This document shows positions 1 through 5,093 of a stretch of 5,093 bases of DNA, piece by piece. The DNA lies in assembly GCA_946413945.1 (NCBI GenBank), contig CAMKMR010000153.1, forward strand, positions 1 to 5,093, in the 5' to 3' direction. The first letter of the stretch is position 1, and every line of letters starts with the position of its first letter. Below the pieces are notes generated by a model. That model was not told where the DNA came from. It saw nothing but the letters and a program-made list of their open reading frames with translations, and made no database searches. The DNA comes from an uncultured Lachnospiraceae bacterium. Lineage in GTDB: Bacteria > Bacillota > Clostridia > Lachnospirales > Lachnospiraceae. Position numbers and translations under genes: made by a program.

Positions 1-1942
1 TATCCGCCATTTCAGTAATTCTCTCCACGATATCATTTTCATAGAAATCATATCGCGACAGATTAACCGAAATCGGGAAGCCAAATGTATCTTTCCTCTT
101 TTCAAATTCTTTTAATGCTTCTTCTATTACATAAAGATCATATTTTCTGATAAGTCTGTTATCCTCTAAGATTGGAATATAATCAGCAGGACTAATGATT
201 CCCTTTACAGGATCTATCCACCTCGAAAGCGACTCAGCTCCACATATTTTTCCGGTCTCTCTTGCAATTACAGGCTGATAGAATACTCTGATCCACCCCT
301 CAGCCAAAGCCTTATCAAAATTAGAAAGAACATATTTAACCATCTTGTTCTTATCATCAAGTCTCTTATCATAATACCTTATAGACTCGCCTTTGTTATT
401 CTTAATTGACTTGCAGGCAATCCTTGCATTATCACAAGCCTTATCGATTGACTCATTTCCTTCCATTGTATAAACACCAACCTTAAGTACAACAGTCGAA
501 ATCTGAGTATACTCAGCTACATTTTCTATAATATACTTAAGCCCTCTTTCCACTTCATCATCAAAGCATAGCATAACAAAATGGTCATCCGAAAATCTCG
601 CTATATTTCTCCCCTGAAAATGCATCTTTAATTGATCCGCTACATATTTCAGCAGTTCATCGCCCGCTGTAAAGCCGTTTCTTTCATTGTAAACTTTAAG
701 ATTAACAATATTAAGATAAAGGATATCAACCTTCCTATTCCAGTCCACAACATTGTTAAGAACATATTCTGAATTTCTTATAAATGTTCCCATGTCCAGA
801 AGTCCGGTAAGTGAATCAACACCTGCATTCACATCACGCCTTGTAATGCCATCGCTCTTTGTATAGTCCCTTGCGTCAAATTCGCCTCCCAGAACTCTGT
901 TTTTACCGATATTTCTTGAACGGACAAAACAAGTATCAGCTATGCGGTACATTTTAGAAATCTTCTTATCTGAATTATCTCCATAAACATAGCCTATAGA
1001 AAAAGTCGGATGGAAATACTGCTGATTGATCTTTAAATTCTTCATCTCTTTTTTGATCCTGTTTATCTTGTCAAGGGATTCCTTAAGATTTGTGAAATCA
1101 TCCACCACAAGAATCGTATCCATAGACATTCTATAGATCCTGTCTTCAAAGAATTCATGTCTGATCTTATCCGCAAATCCTTTCATAACCAGCTCACTTA
1201 TCTCATATCCATAAAGATCGTTGAATAAGTTAAAATCATCGATTCCCATAACACCAACAAAGATGCTTTTTCCATCATAATAGGCCTTGTCATTCATAAA
1301 CCCAGCCCTGTTTTTAAGTTCCGTGCCTGGGTCCATTTCCGATCTCGATTCAGCATCCATAAGATGCTGCATATTATTAAATCGAAGTCTTAGGATCATC
1401 ATATTTACAACCAGGGTACCAATGTAAAACTCCACAGTATGGTCTATGTCGTAAAGTCTTACTGACTCCTCTTTTTTTAAATAAATAAGGATTATAAATA
1501 CTATTGACATTCCTGTAAGATAAGCAACCATTCTAAGGGGCTTATCCATAATAAACAAAGGAAAAATAGTTATAAATAAAAAAAATACAAATGCCTCTTT
1601 CTTAGGCGAGATAAAGACCGCCCCTGTGAGCATGGAACAAACAATAGGAGGGGTGACAAAAAGATACATTAGTGCCACCGAGTTACATTTATCAAAAAGT
1701 TTATAAATATGTTTTTTTATCACAGCAAGAACAATAAAATAAGAAAGCATTATAAAATTTACAGTTTCAACCTTAACTACAATGTCTTTCCCAGCGCTGT
1801 TTTGCATTTTAATCACAAGAAGAAATATACTAAGTATGACTCCTGTTAGTATAAAATAAATGAATGTGGTCTTATTCTGTCCAACCACTGCTTTCTTATA
1901 TTTTTTATATTGCTCTCTTGCTTCGTATGAATAAACCGGCAT
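1..1942 (-). CDS. Membrane-anchored GGDEF-GGDEF-EAL c-di-GMP signalling protein (C-terminus beyond left edge)
   Basis: Partial gene: 647 codons are visible from the ATG at 1942 and the frame stays open to the left edge. Residues about 26-187 form roughly six hydrophobic helices (near 26-45, 61-78, 89-110, 117-131, 137-155, 169-187), so the protein should sit in the cytoplasmic membrane with its signalling domains inside the cell. Residues about 204-355 are a GGDEF fold in which the signature reads SMDTI (273-277). Residues about 375-525 are a second GGDEF fold, opening with DSLTGLLD, with the signature SDDHF (451-455). Both lack the Gly-Gly and Glu needed for diguanylate cyclase activity. An EAL domain starts near 546, with FYQP (554-557), the metal-ligand Glu in ESL (570-572) and the metal-ligand Asn in VNLS (N627). 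The visible part is therefore compatible with an active c-di-GMP phosphodiesterase; the later catalytic residues lie outside the window. EAL domains run to about 235 residues, so some 130 or more are missing. The start is supported by the SD-like AGGGGAGAG at 1949-1957. Confidence 0.93.
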   Translation of the reverse strand, partial: MPVYSYEAREQYKKYKKAVVGQNKTTFIYFILTGVILSIFLLVIKMQNSAGKDIVVKVETVNFIMLSYFIVLAVIKKHIYKLFDKCNSVALMYLFVTPPIVCSMLTGAVFISPKKEAFVFFLFITIFPLFIMDKPLRMVAYLTGMSIVFIILIYLKKEESVRLYDIDHTVEFYIGTLVVNMMILRLRFNNMQHLMDAESRSEMDPGTELKNRAGFMNDKAYYDGKSIFVGVMGIDDFNLFNDLYGYEISELVMKGFADKIRHEFFEDRIYRMSMDTILVVDDFTNLKESLDKINRIKKEMKNLKINQQYFHPTFSIGYVYGDNSDKKISKMYRIADTCFVRSRNIGKNRVLGGEFDARDYTKSDGITRRDVNAGVDSLTGLLDMGTFIRNSEYVLNNVVDWNRKVDILYLNIVNLKVYNERNGFTAGDELLKYVADQLKMHFQGRNIARFSDDHFVMLCFDDEVERGLKYIIENVAEYTQISTVVLKVGVYTMEGNESIDKACDNARIACKSIKNNKGESIRYYDKRLDDKNKMVKYVLSNFDKALAEGWIRVFYQPVIARETGKICGAESLSRWIDPVKGIISPADYIPILEDNRLIRKYDLYVIEEALKEFEKRKDTFGFPISVNLSRYDFYENDIVERITEMAD

Positions 1943-1948
1943 ATCACT

Positions 1949-1957
1949 CTCTCCCCT
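1949..1957 (-). promoter_or_regulatory. Ribosome binding site of the GGDEF-EAL gene
   Basis: On the minus strand AGGGGAGAG lies about 6-8 nt before the ATG at 1942. This purine-rich Shine-Dalgarno sequence selects that ATG as the start and places all six membrane helices inside the protein. Confidence 0.75.
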
Positions 1958-2000
1958 GTGGTATTTAAAAACAAATCATCTAATAACGTCATCTTCCGCT

Positions 2001-2080
2001 TTTTTCAAATTTCATCATTTCACAACATTGCCTTCAGTTTTTTTTCAAATTTAATCATTTCACAGCATTGCATTCAGCTT
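2001..2080. repeat. Tandem direct repeat, two 40-bp copies
   Basis: Copies at 2001-2040 and 2041-2080 match at 36 of 40 positions; the differences are at unit positions 13, 25, 32 and 38. The bases just left of copy 1 (about 1985-2000) resemble the end of the unit at roughly 10 of 16 positions, hinting at a decayed third copy. The unit length is not a multiple of three, which argues against a protein repeat. On the minus strand, towards the c-di-GMP gene, each copy contains the run ATGAT(T/G)AAATTTGAAAAA. The array ends about 58 nt before that gene's start codon, so it probably lies in its leader or promoter region. Function unknown. Confidence 0.85.
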
Positions 2081-2126
2081 AACATCATTTATAATTTGTC
2101 ATTTTACATTATCTCTTTAGTTATTT

Positions 2127-2144
2127 TATACATATCTATGTATA
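2127..2144. promoter_or_regulatory. 18-bp perfect dyad, possible operator
   Basis: TATACATA, a 2-nt centre (TC), then TATGTATA: two perfect 8-bp inverted arms. It overlaps a minus-strand TATAAA (2125-2130) that could be the -10 element of the c-di-GMP gene, the position expected for a repressor site. In such AT-rich DNA a dyad of this size can arise by chance, so the operator reading is speculative. Confidence 0.3.
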
Positions 2145-2259
2145 TAATATAATTTTTATGTGATATATTTTTGAACAAAACCATCTAAAATAAAAACATT
2201 TAAGATCTAAGTAAAAATAAAGATAGCTATGACACACTAAGCCTGCTTCCAAAATATAT

Positions 2260-2309
2260 AAAAAAAAGGATGACTCATAACCAGCATCTTCTACTGATCA
2301 TAAGCATCC
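2260..2309 (-). terminator. Intrinsic terminator of the DJ-1/murF unit
   Basis: Read on the minus strand, GGATGCTTATGATCAG (2309-2294) pairs with CTGGTTATGAGTCATCC (2284-2268) around a 9-nt loop. This gives about 16 pairs including three G-U wobbles, with one bulged U. It is followed directly by eight T residues (2267-2260). The hairpin starts 7 nt after the murF stop codon. A-rich sequence on the other side of the stem could also give weak termination in the plus direction. Confidence 0.88.
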
Positions 2310-2316
2310 TTTTATT

Positions 2317-3684
2317 TTAATCAATTTCCTTAACAACTTCAGATAAATGCATTCCATTAGAAGCCTTAAGAAGAACAATATCATCTTTCTTTAACATCTT
2401 ATTAAGATAATCTGTTACTTCCTGAAGTTTCGAAAGATGAACTGTATTTATTTTTGACACTTCTCTCGCTCTACTTTCAATATTAAGAGAAAGCTGGCCG
2501 ATCGTGATAAGTTCATCTATATCTTTCCCTTCGAAATATGATCCAACATCTGTATGGAAAGCAGCCTCATTAACACCAAGCTCGAACATATCACCAAGGA
2601 CGATATATTTTTTGCCTGAGCATTTAAAGTTAGATACCACATCTATGGCAGCCTTCATTGAATCAGGGCTGGCATTGTAAGTATCATCTATAAGAGTATA
2701 ACCTTTTTCAGTCTTCATAACAGTCTGCCTAAGGCCATGGAAATCCTCCAAAGCACGTGCTGCAAGGCTTAGATTTATGTCAAGATAGTCGCAGATTGCC
2801 ATTGCAACAAGAGAATTAAGCACATTATGCTTGCCGAGAACCGGTATCCTTACTGTCATCTTTACTTCGCCATGGCAATAAGTATAGGCATAAAAGCCAT
2901 CCTCAACTCTGATATCTTCAGCTCTGTAATCAGCATCTAAACCTGTTCCATAAAAGAAAGTCTTAACTGGAGTCTTTCCCTTCATTTCAGCAAGAAGAGG
3001 ATCGTCCGCATTGAGGAAGAGAACTCCATCCTCATTCATTTCCTTGCAGATTTTTATCTTTTCATCTCTTATTCCTTCTTTTGTCTTAAGGAATTCAATA
3101 TGAGCAACACCGATCATTGTCACAACTGCTATATCAGGCAATCCAACATGAGAAAGAATATCCATTTCACCAGGCGCGCTGATACCCATTTCAAGTACAG
3201 CTATATCAGATGGCTTATCAGTCATTCTTGACGTAGTTATAGGAAGTCCGATCTCAGAATTAAAATTACCTTCCGTATGGAAAACTTCATTTACGCTTGA
3301 AAGAGCTGTTGTTATCATTTCTCTGGTAGTAGTCTTACCTACACTTCCGGTAACACCTACTACAGGATTTTTATATTGAAGTCTGACATATCTTCCGATG
3401 TCCTGAAGGGCTTTAACAGTAGATGGAACCTTAATATAAGCCTTTCCCTCCGCAAACTCATCGATATCTTTTTCTGTAAATGTAGCCGTGCCCTTTTTCA
3501 TAACATCAGGTATGAACTTATGAGCATCAACTTTTTCACCAACTATAGGAATAAACAGATCTCCTGCTTTAATGATCCTTGAATCTATACATACATCTTT
3601 AAGAGTAAGATTTAAAATCTCCTCTCCTCCATTAAGTAGTTCACCGCCTGTGGCCTGAACCGCTTCTCTAACAGTAATCTCCAT
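2317..3684 (-). CDS. murF: UDP-N-acetylmuramoyl-tripeptide--D-alanyl-D-alanine ligase MurF
   Basis: This cytoplasmic Mur ligase uses ATP to add the D-Ala-D-Ala dipeptide to the UDP-MurNAc-tripeptide, giving the UDP-MurNAc-pentapeptide of peptidoglycan. The 455 residues match the family's usual length, and all three Mur domains are present. The N-terminal substrate domain (about 1-105) includes VCIDSR (31-36). The central ATP domain has the P-loop GVTGSVGKTT (110-119), GNFNSEIGLP (139-148), LEMGISAPGEM (164-174), GVAHIEFL (192-199), a lysine at about 209 where the family has its carbamylated lysine, and GKHNVLNSL (283-291). The C-terminal domain has DDTYNASPDSM (332-342) and VLGDMFELG (361-369). 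NSEIGLP and DTYNASPDSM resemble MurF more than MurE or MurC. It lies 8 nt after the stop of the DJ-1-like gene and is followed by a terminator, so it is the last gene of a two-gene operon, away from any visible division/cell-wall cluster. No key residue appears lost. Confidence 0.97.
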   Translation of the reverse strand: MEITVREAVQATGGELLNGGEEILNLTLKDVCIDSRIIKAGDLFIPIVGEKVDAHKFIPDVMKKGTATFTEKDIDEFAEGKAYIKVPSTVKALQDIGRYVRLQYKNPVVGVTGSVGKTTTREMITTALSSVNEVFHTEGNFNSEIGLPITTSRMTDKPSDIAVLEMGISAPGEMDILSHVGLPDIAVVTMIGVAHIEFLKTKEGIRDEKIKICKEMNEDGVLFLNADDPLLAEMKGKTPVKTFFYGTGLDADYRAEDIRVEDGFYAYTYCHGEVKMTVRIPVLGKHNVLNSLVAMAICDYLDINLSLAARALEDFHGLRQTVMKTEKGYTLIDDTYNASPDSMKAAIDVVSNFKCSGKKYIVLGDMFELGVNEAAFHTDVGSYFEGKDIDELITIGQLSLNIESRAREVSKINTVHLSKLQEVTDYLNKMLKKDDIVLLKASNGMHLSEVVKEID

Positions 3685-3700
3685 CTCTCTTACTACCTCT
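3685..3700 (-). promoter_or_regulatory. murF ribosome binding site overlapping the end of the upstream gene
   Basis: On the minus strand, AGAGG (3700-3696) forms the last codons of the DJ-1-like gene, runs into its TAG stop (3695-3693), and lies 11 nt before the murF ATG. A second purine run, AGAGAG, directly precedes the ATG. The SD lying within the upstream reading frame suggests that terminating ribosomes assist murF initiation. Confidence 0.6.
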
Positions 3701-4247
3701 TATACACAACTGCATTTGCGATATTATCCGCTTTTTCTTTTGACACAAGTATCTCGATCAGACTAAGTGAAAAATCAATAGCCGTACCCACACCACGGCT
3801 GGTGATAAACCTGCCGTCCACAGCTACATTTACATCTTCACCGGTCCACTCTGCACCTGTAAGTCCATCTTCCATTCCCGGATAGCATGTTGCCTTCTTC
3901 CCACTAAGAAGACCCATAGCCCCAAAAACAGTAGGCGCTGCACAGATGGCAGCAAGATACTTGCCGGTTTCATTATATTTTCTAACTAAAGCCTGTACTT
4001 TTGAAGATTCTTTAAGATAATTTGTTCCAGGCATACCTCCCGGAAGAATCAGCATATCTCCGTCATCCCCAACTTCATCAATTGTTATATCTGCAAGTGC
4101 ATTGATTTTTCTAGCACCAGTAACTTCCTTTTTATCTGTGATCGATGCACAAACAACTTCTACACCCGCTCTTCTCATAAGATCTACCGGTGTAAATGCC
4201 TCTACCTCTTCAAATCCATCTGCAAGTAAAATATATGCTTTACTCAT
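3693..4247 (-). CDS. DJ-1/PfpI (ThiJ/YajL-type) family protein
   Basis: A 184-residue single-domain protein of the DJ-1 subfamily, whose members fold as a flavodoxin-like sandwich. They are described as oxidative-stress or glyoxal-damage proteins, and the exact reaction is debated. The nucleophile-elbow cysteine is C102 in AAICAAP (99-105). E16 in ADGFEEVEA (9-17) aligns with the acidic residue that contacts this cysteine in human DJ-1 (E18). LPGGMPGTNYL (68-78) and TSRGVGTAIDF (149-159) are further family signatures. The position equivalent to DJ-1 H126 is tyrosine (Y122 in ATCYPG), so a canonical Cys-His pair is absent, as in several bacterial relatives. No signal peptide is visible, so it is cytoplasmic. 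It is the first gene of the unit with murF, behind a good promoter (4306-4334) and a very strong SD. Old 'ThiJ' labels implying thiamine synthesis should not be used. The family is certain; the substrate is unknown. Confidence 0.93.
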   Translation of the reverse strand: MSKAYILLADGFEEVEAFTPVDLMRRAGVEVVCASITDKKEVTGARKINALADITIDEVGDDGDMLILPGGMPGTNYLKESSKVQALVRKYNETGKYLAAICAAPTVFGAMGLLSGKKATCYPGMEDGLTGAEWTGEDVNVAVDGRFITSRGVGTAIDFSLSLIEILVSKEKADNIANAVVYKR

Positions 4248-4254
4248 TTTTTTA

Positions 4255-4266
4255 GATCACCCCTTT
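4255..4266 (-). promoter_or_regulatory. Extended Shine-Dalgarno of the DJ-1-like gene
   Basis: Minus-strand AAAGGGGTGATC matches the complement of the 16S rRNA 3' tail (AAAGGAGGTGATC region) over almost its whole length. It ends 7 nt before the ATG at 4247. It fixes the start codon and predicts efficient translation. Confidence 0.8.
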
Positions 4267-4286
4267 ATCTTTACCCAAATCTAATA

Positions 4287-4315
4287 TTTATAAAATGCCT
4301 TATATAGTATATAAT
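4287..4315 (+). promoter_or_regulatory. Sigma-70-type promoter of the CYTH gene
   Basis: The -35-like TTTATA (4287-4292) and a perfect -10 TATAAT (4310-4315) are 17 nt apart. Transcription would start near 4322, about 70 nt before the ATG at 4391. The -35 is weak (4 of 6), and AT-rich sequence makes chance -10 matches common. Confidence 0.5.
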
Positions 4316-4334
4316 AAGAGATATTTTTTTTCAA
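4306..4334 (-). promoter_or_regulatory. Sigma-70-type promoter of the DJ-1/murF unit
   Basis: On the minus strand the -35 TTGAAA (4334-4329) and the -10 TATACT (4311-4306) are separated by exactly 17 nt. Each hexamer differs from consensus only slightly. The start of transcription is expected near 4299, giving a leader of about 50 nt before the ATG at 4247. The -10 overlaps that of the opposing promoter. Confidence 0.65.
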
Positions 4335-4390
4335 TCATAGACAAAGGAATATGTTGCACAAATAAAAAAACCAAAAAAGGAACCGATAAA

Positions 4391-4876
4391 ATGGAAATAG
4401 AACGTAAATTTTTAGTTAAAAATGTAGATTTAGCCTTAAATTCCTACCAGCATAAAGAACTTATCCAGGCCTATATCTCCACAGATCCCGTAATTCGAAT
4501 AAGAAGATCCAATGATAATTACTACCTTACCATCAAATCTGGCGGACTTCTTAAAAGAGAGGAATACGAGATTCCTATAAATGAATCTCAGTTCAATAAT
4601 CTTCTTAATAAAGCTGAAGGAAATGTAATCGAAAAAACAAGATATATAATTCCTGAAAAAAATAATTTAAAAATCGAATTAGATATTTTCCATGGTGTAT
4701 TTGAAGGACTTATCTATGCAGAAGTAGAATTCCCAACAGAGGATTCCGCTGAAAGCTATACTCCACCTGAATTTATATATAGAGAAGTAACAGGTGAAAT
4801 CCTCTACCAAAATTCCTCTCTAAGCAATATGAATAAAGAGGAAATTGGAGAATTCCTTAGTAATCTATTTCAATAA
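4391..4876 (+). CDS. CYTH-domain protein (triphosphate tunnel metalloenzyme)
   Basis: This 161-residue protein is a single CYTH domain, the eight-stranded tunnel fold shared by class IV adenylate cyclases, thiamine triphosphatases and bacterial tripolyphosphatases. It opens with the diagnostic ExExK motif (E2, E4, K6 in MEIERKF). Then come R36 and R38 in VIRIRR, K49 in LTIKSGG, E58 and E60 in REEYEI, R84 in KTRY, E96 and D98 in KIELD, and E111 and E113 in YAEVEF. These are the expected basic phosphate ligands and acidic metal ligands. The length fits small stand-alone bacterial members such as the Clostridium thermocellum enzyme, so tripolyphosphate or nucleoside triphosphate hydrolysis is the best guess; the substrate cannot be read from sequence. 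I chose the ATG at 4391 because it puts ExExK at the N-terminus, as in the family, and follows AAGGAA at 4377-4382. The frame is open to an ATG at 4295, but those 32 residues resemble nothing in the family and overlap the promoter. It is transcribed away from the DJ-1/murF unit. Confidence 0.92.
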   Translation: MEIERKFLVKNVDLALNSYQHKELIQAYISTDPVIRIRRSNDNYYLTIKSGGLLKREEYEIPINESQFNNLLNKAEGNVIEKTRYIIPEKNNLKIELDIFHGVFEGLIYAEVEFPTEDSAESYTPPEFIYREVTGEILYQNSSLSNMNKEEIGEFLSNLFQ

Positions 4877-4893
4877 ATAGTTTGGAAAACCAG

Positions 4894-4936
4894 AAAAAGG
4901 CTAAAAGCTGTCCATATTTTCATCCAGCTTTTAGCC
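4894..4936 (-). terminator. Intrinsic terminator with perfect 12-bp stem
   Basis: GGCTAAAAGCTG (4899-4910) and CAGCTTTTAGCC (4925-4936) are exact complements around a 14-nt loop. In the minus direction the stem is followed by TTTTT (4898-4894), a classic terminator. It starts 8 nt after the stop of the gene entering from the right. In the plus direction the sequence after the stem has no solid T run, so it would end the CYTH transcript less efficiently, although it sits only 22 nt past that gene's stop. Confidence 0.88.
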
Positions 4937-4944
4937 CTGATTCT

Positions 4945-5093
4945 TTAATCCGATATTCTTTTATAACTCTTGAAGCCGCTGTCTATCTGTCTATCATATA
5001 CTTCTAACTTTTTTTCATAGTATTTTACGTCCTTATCTATGCCCAATTGCAGCGATACAATAAAAATGACTCTAGAAGTGAGGGTGACCCCTC
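4945..5093 (-). CDS. C-terminal end of an unrecognised protein (start beyond right edge)
   Basis: A minus-strand frame is open from the right edge to a TAA at 4947-4945, giving 48 residues. The end reads as a charged, probably helical tail containing YYEKKLEVYDRQIDSGF, preceded by a short hydrophobic run (VIFIVSLQLGI). The evidence that it is a gene is the uninterrupted frame, the plausible amino-acid make-up and the strong terminator 8 nt after its stop. I do not recognise the family and propose no function. It converges with the CYTH gene. Confidence 0.6.
   Translation of the reverse strand, partial: GVTLTSRVIFIVSLQLGIDKDVKYYEKKLEVYDRQIDSGFKSYKRISD

Larger units (their letters stand above)
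1943..2259. other. AT-rich intergenic region upstream of the GGDEF-EAL gene
   Basis: This stretch separates the start of the c-di-GMP gene from the terminator of the DJ-1/murF unit, so it must hold the promoter and leader of the c-di-GMP gene. It contains a 40-bp tandem duplication (2001-2080) and an 18-bp dyad (2127-2144), listed separately. A minus-strand TATAAA at 2125-2130 could be a -10 element, but the hexamer 17 nt upstream (ATTATA) is a poor -35, so I do not call a promoter with confidence. If it is used, the leader would be about 175 nt long. Between about 2150 and 2259 I see only A/T-rich sequence with no recognisable gene or RNA. Confidence 0.6.

Noticed and set aside
2001..2080. 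CRISPR-like repeat
   Set aside because: The two copies abut with no spacer, differ at four positions, and no cas gene is present.
1958..2152. Plus-strand 64-codon open frame between the c-di-GMP gene and murF
   Set aside because: It has no ribosome binding site, its Phe/Ile-rich make-up follows from poly-T DNA, and it runs across a 40-bp duplication that shifts the frame between copies. It is also antisense to the presumed leader of the c-di-GMP gene.
3376..3582. Plus-strand 68-codon open frame inside murF
   Set aside because: It is entirely antisense to a well-conserved part of murF covering the P-loop region and N-terminal domain, and has no recognisable protein features.
4102..4284. Plus-strand 60-codon open frame over the start of the DJ-1-like gene
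   Set aside because: It is antisense to the conserved DJ-1 N-terminus and its SD; no family resemblance.
4295..4390. N-terminal extension of the CYTH gene from an ATG at 4295
   Set aside because: The CYTH motif ExExK belongs at the extreme N-terminus and is found there with the ATG at 4391, which has an SD. The extension covers the predicted -10 and transcription start.
4248..4390. Riboswitch or structured leader ahead of the DJ-1/murF unit or the CYTH gene
   Set aside because: The leaders are only about 50 and 70 nt, A-rich, and show no stable hairpin or conserved riboswitch core that I can recognise.
1..5093. Mobile element, phage, toxin-antitoxin or defence system
   Set aside because: No transposase, integrase, terminal inverted repeats, target duplications or paired small genes are visible. 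The genes are signalling and housekeeping types with uniform composition.

Overview
The window is an AT-rich stretch of bacterial chromosome. It carries three complete genes and two genes cut by the window edges. Protein style suggests a low-GC Firmicute, most likely a Lachnospiraceae/Clostridia-type bacterium (Butyrivibrio-like). The clues are an abundance of Ile, Lys, Asn and Asp, AGA arginine codons, strong GGAGG-type ribosome binding sites, and a membrane-anchored protein with degenerate GGDEF domains plus an EAL domain. The taxonomic assignment is inference from style, not from a marker gene.

Layout, left to right. Positions 1-1942 (minus) hold the first 647 codons of a membrane-anchored cyclic-di-GMP signalling protein: six predicted membrane helices, two GGDEF domains that have both lost the catalytic signature, and the start of an EAL phosphodiesterase domain cut by the left edge. 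Positions 1943-2259 are a very AT-rich intergenic region with a 40-bp tandem duplication and an 18-bp dyad. Positions 2260-2309 are a strong intrinsic terminator for the next operon. Positions 2317-4247 (minus) are a compact two-gene unit, a DJ-1/PfpI-family protein followed after 8 nt by murF. Positions 4248-4390 are a divergent control region with two overlapping sigma-70-type promoters. Positions 4391-4876 (plus) encode a small CYTH/triphosphate tunnel metalloenzyme. Positions 4894-4936 form a 12-bp perfect hairpin that best serves a minus-strand gene entering from the right, of which the last 48 codons (4945-5093) are visible.

How the parts relate: MurF performs the last cytoplasmic step of peptidoglycan precursor synthesis. 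The DJ-1-like protein is probably co-transcribed and translationally coupled to it, suggesting a stress or metabolite-damage role linked to growth, which is inference. The CYTH protein likely hydrolyses a phosphorylated substrate such as tripolyphosphate or a nucleoside triphosphate. Its promoter overlaps that of the DJ-1/murF unit, so the two transcription units may compete for RNA polymerase. The c-di-GMP protein appears to be a separate transcription unit.

I found no mobile element, CRISPR array, tRNA, rRNA or defence-type system. The window looks like ordinary core and signalling genes. The points worth a second look are the doubly degenerate GGDEF pair, the repeats in the presumed leader of that gene, and the divergent promoter arrangement.
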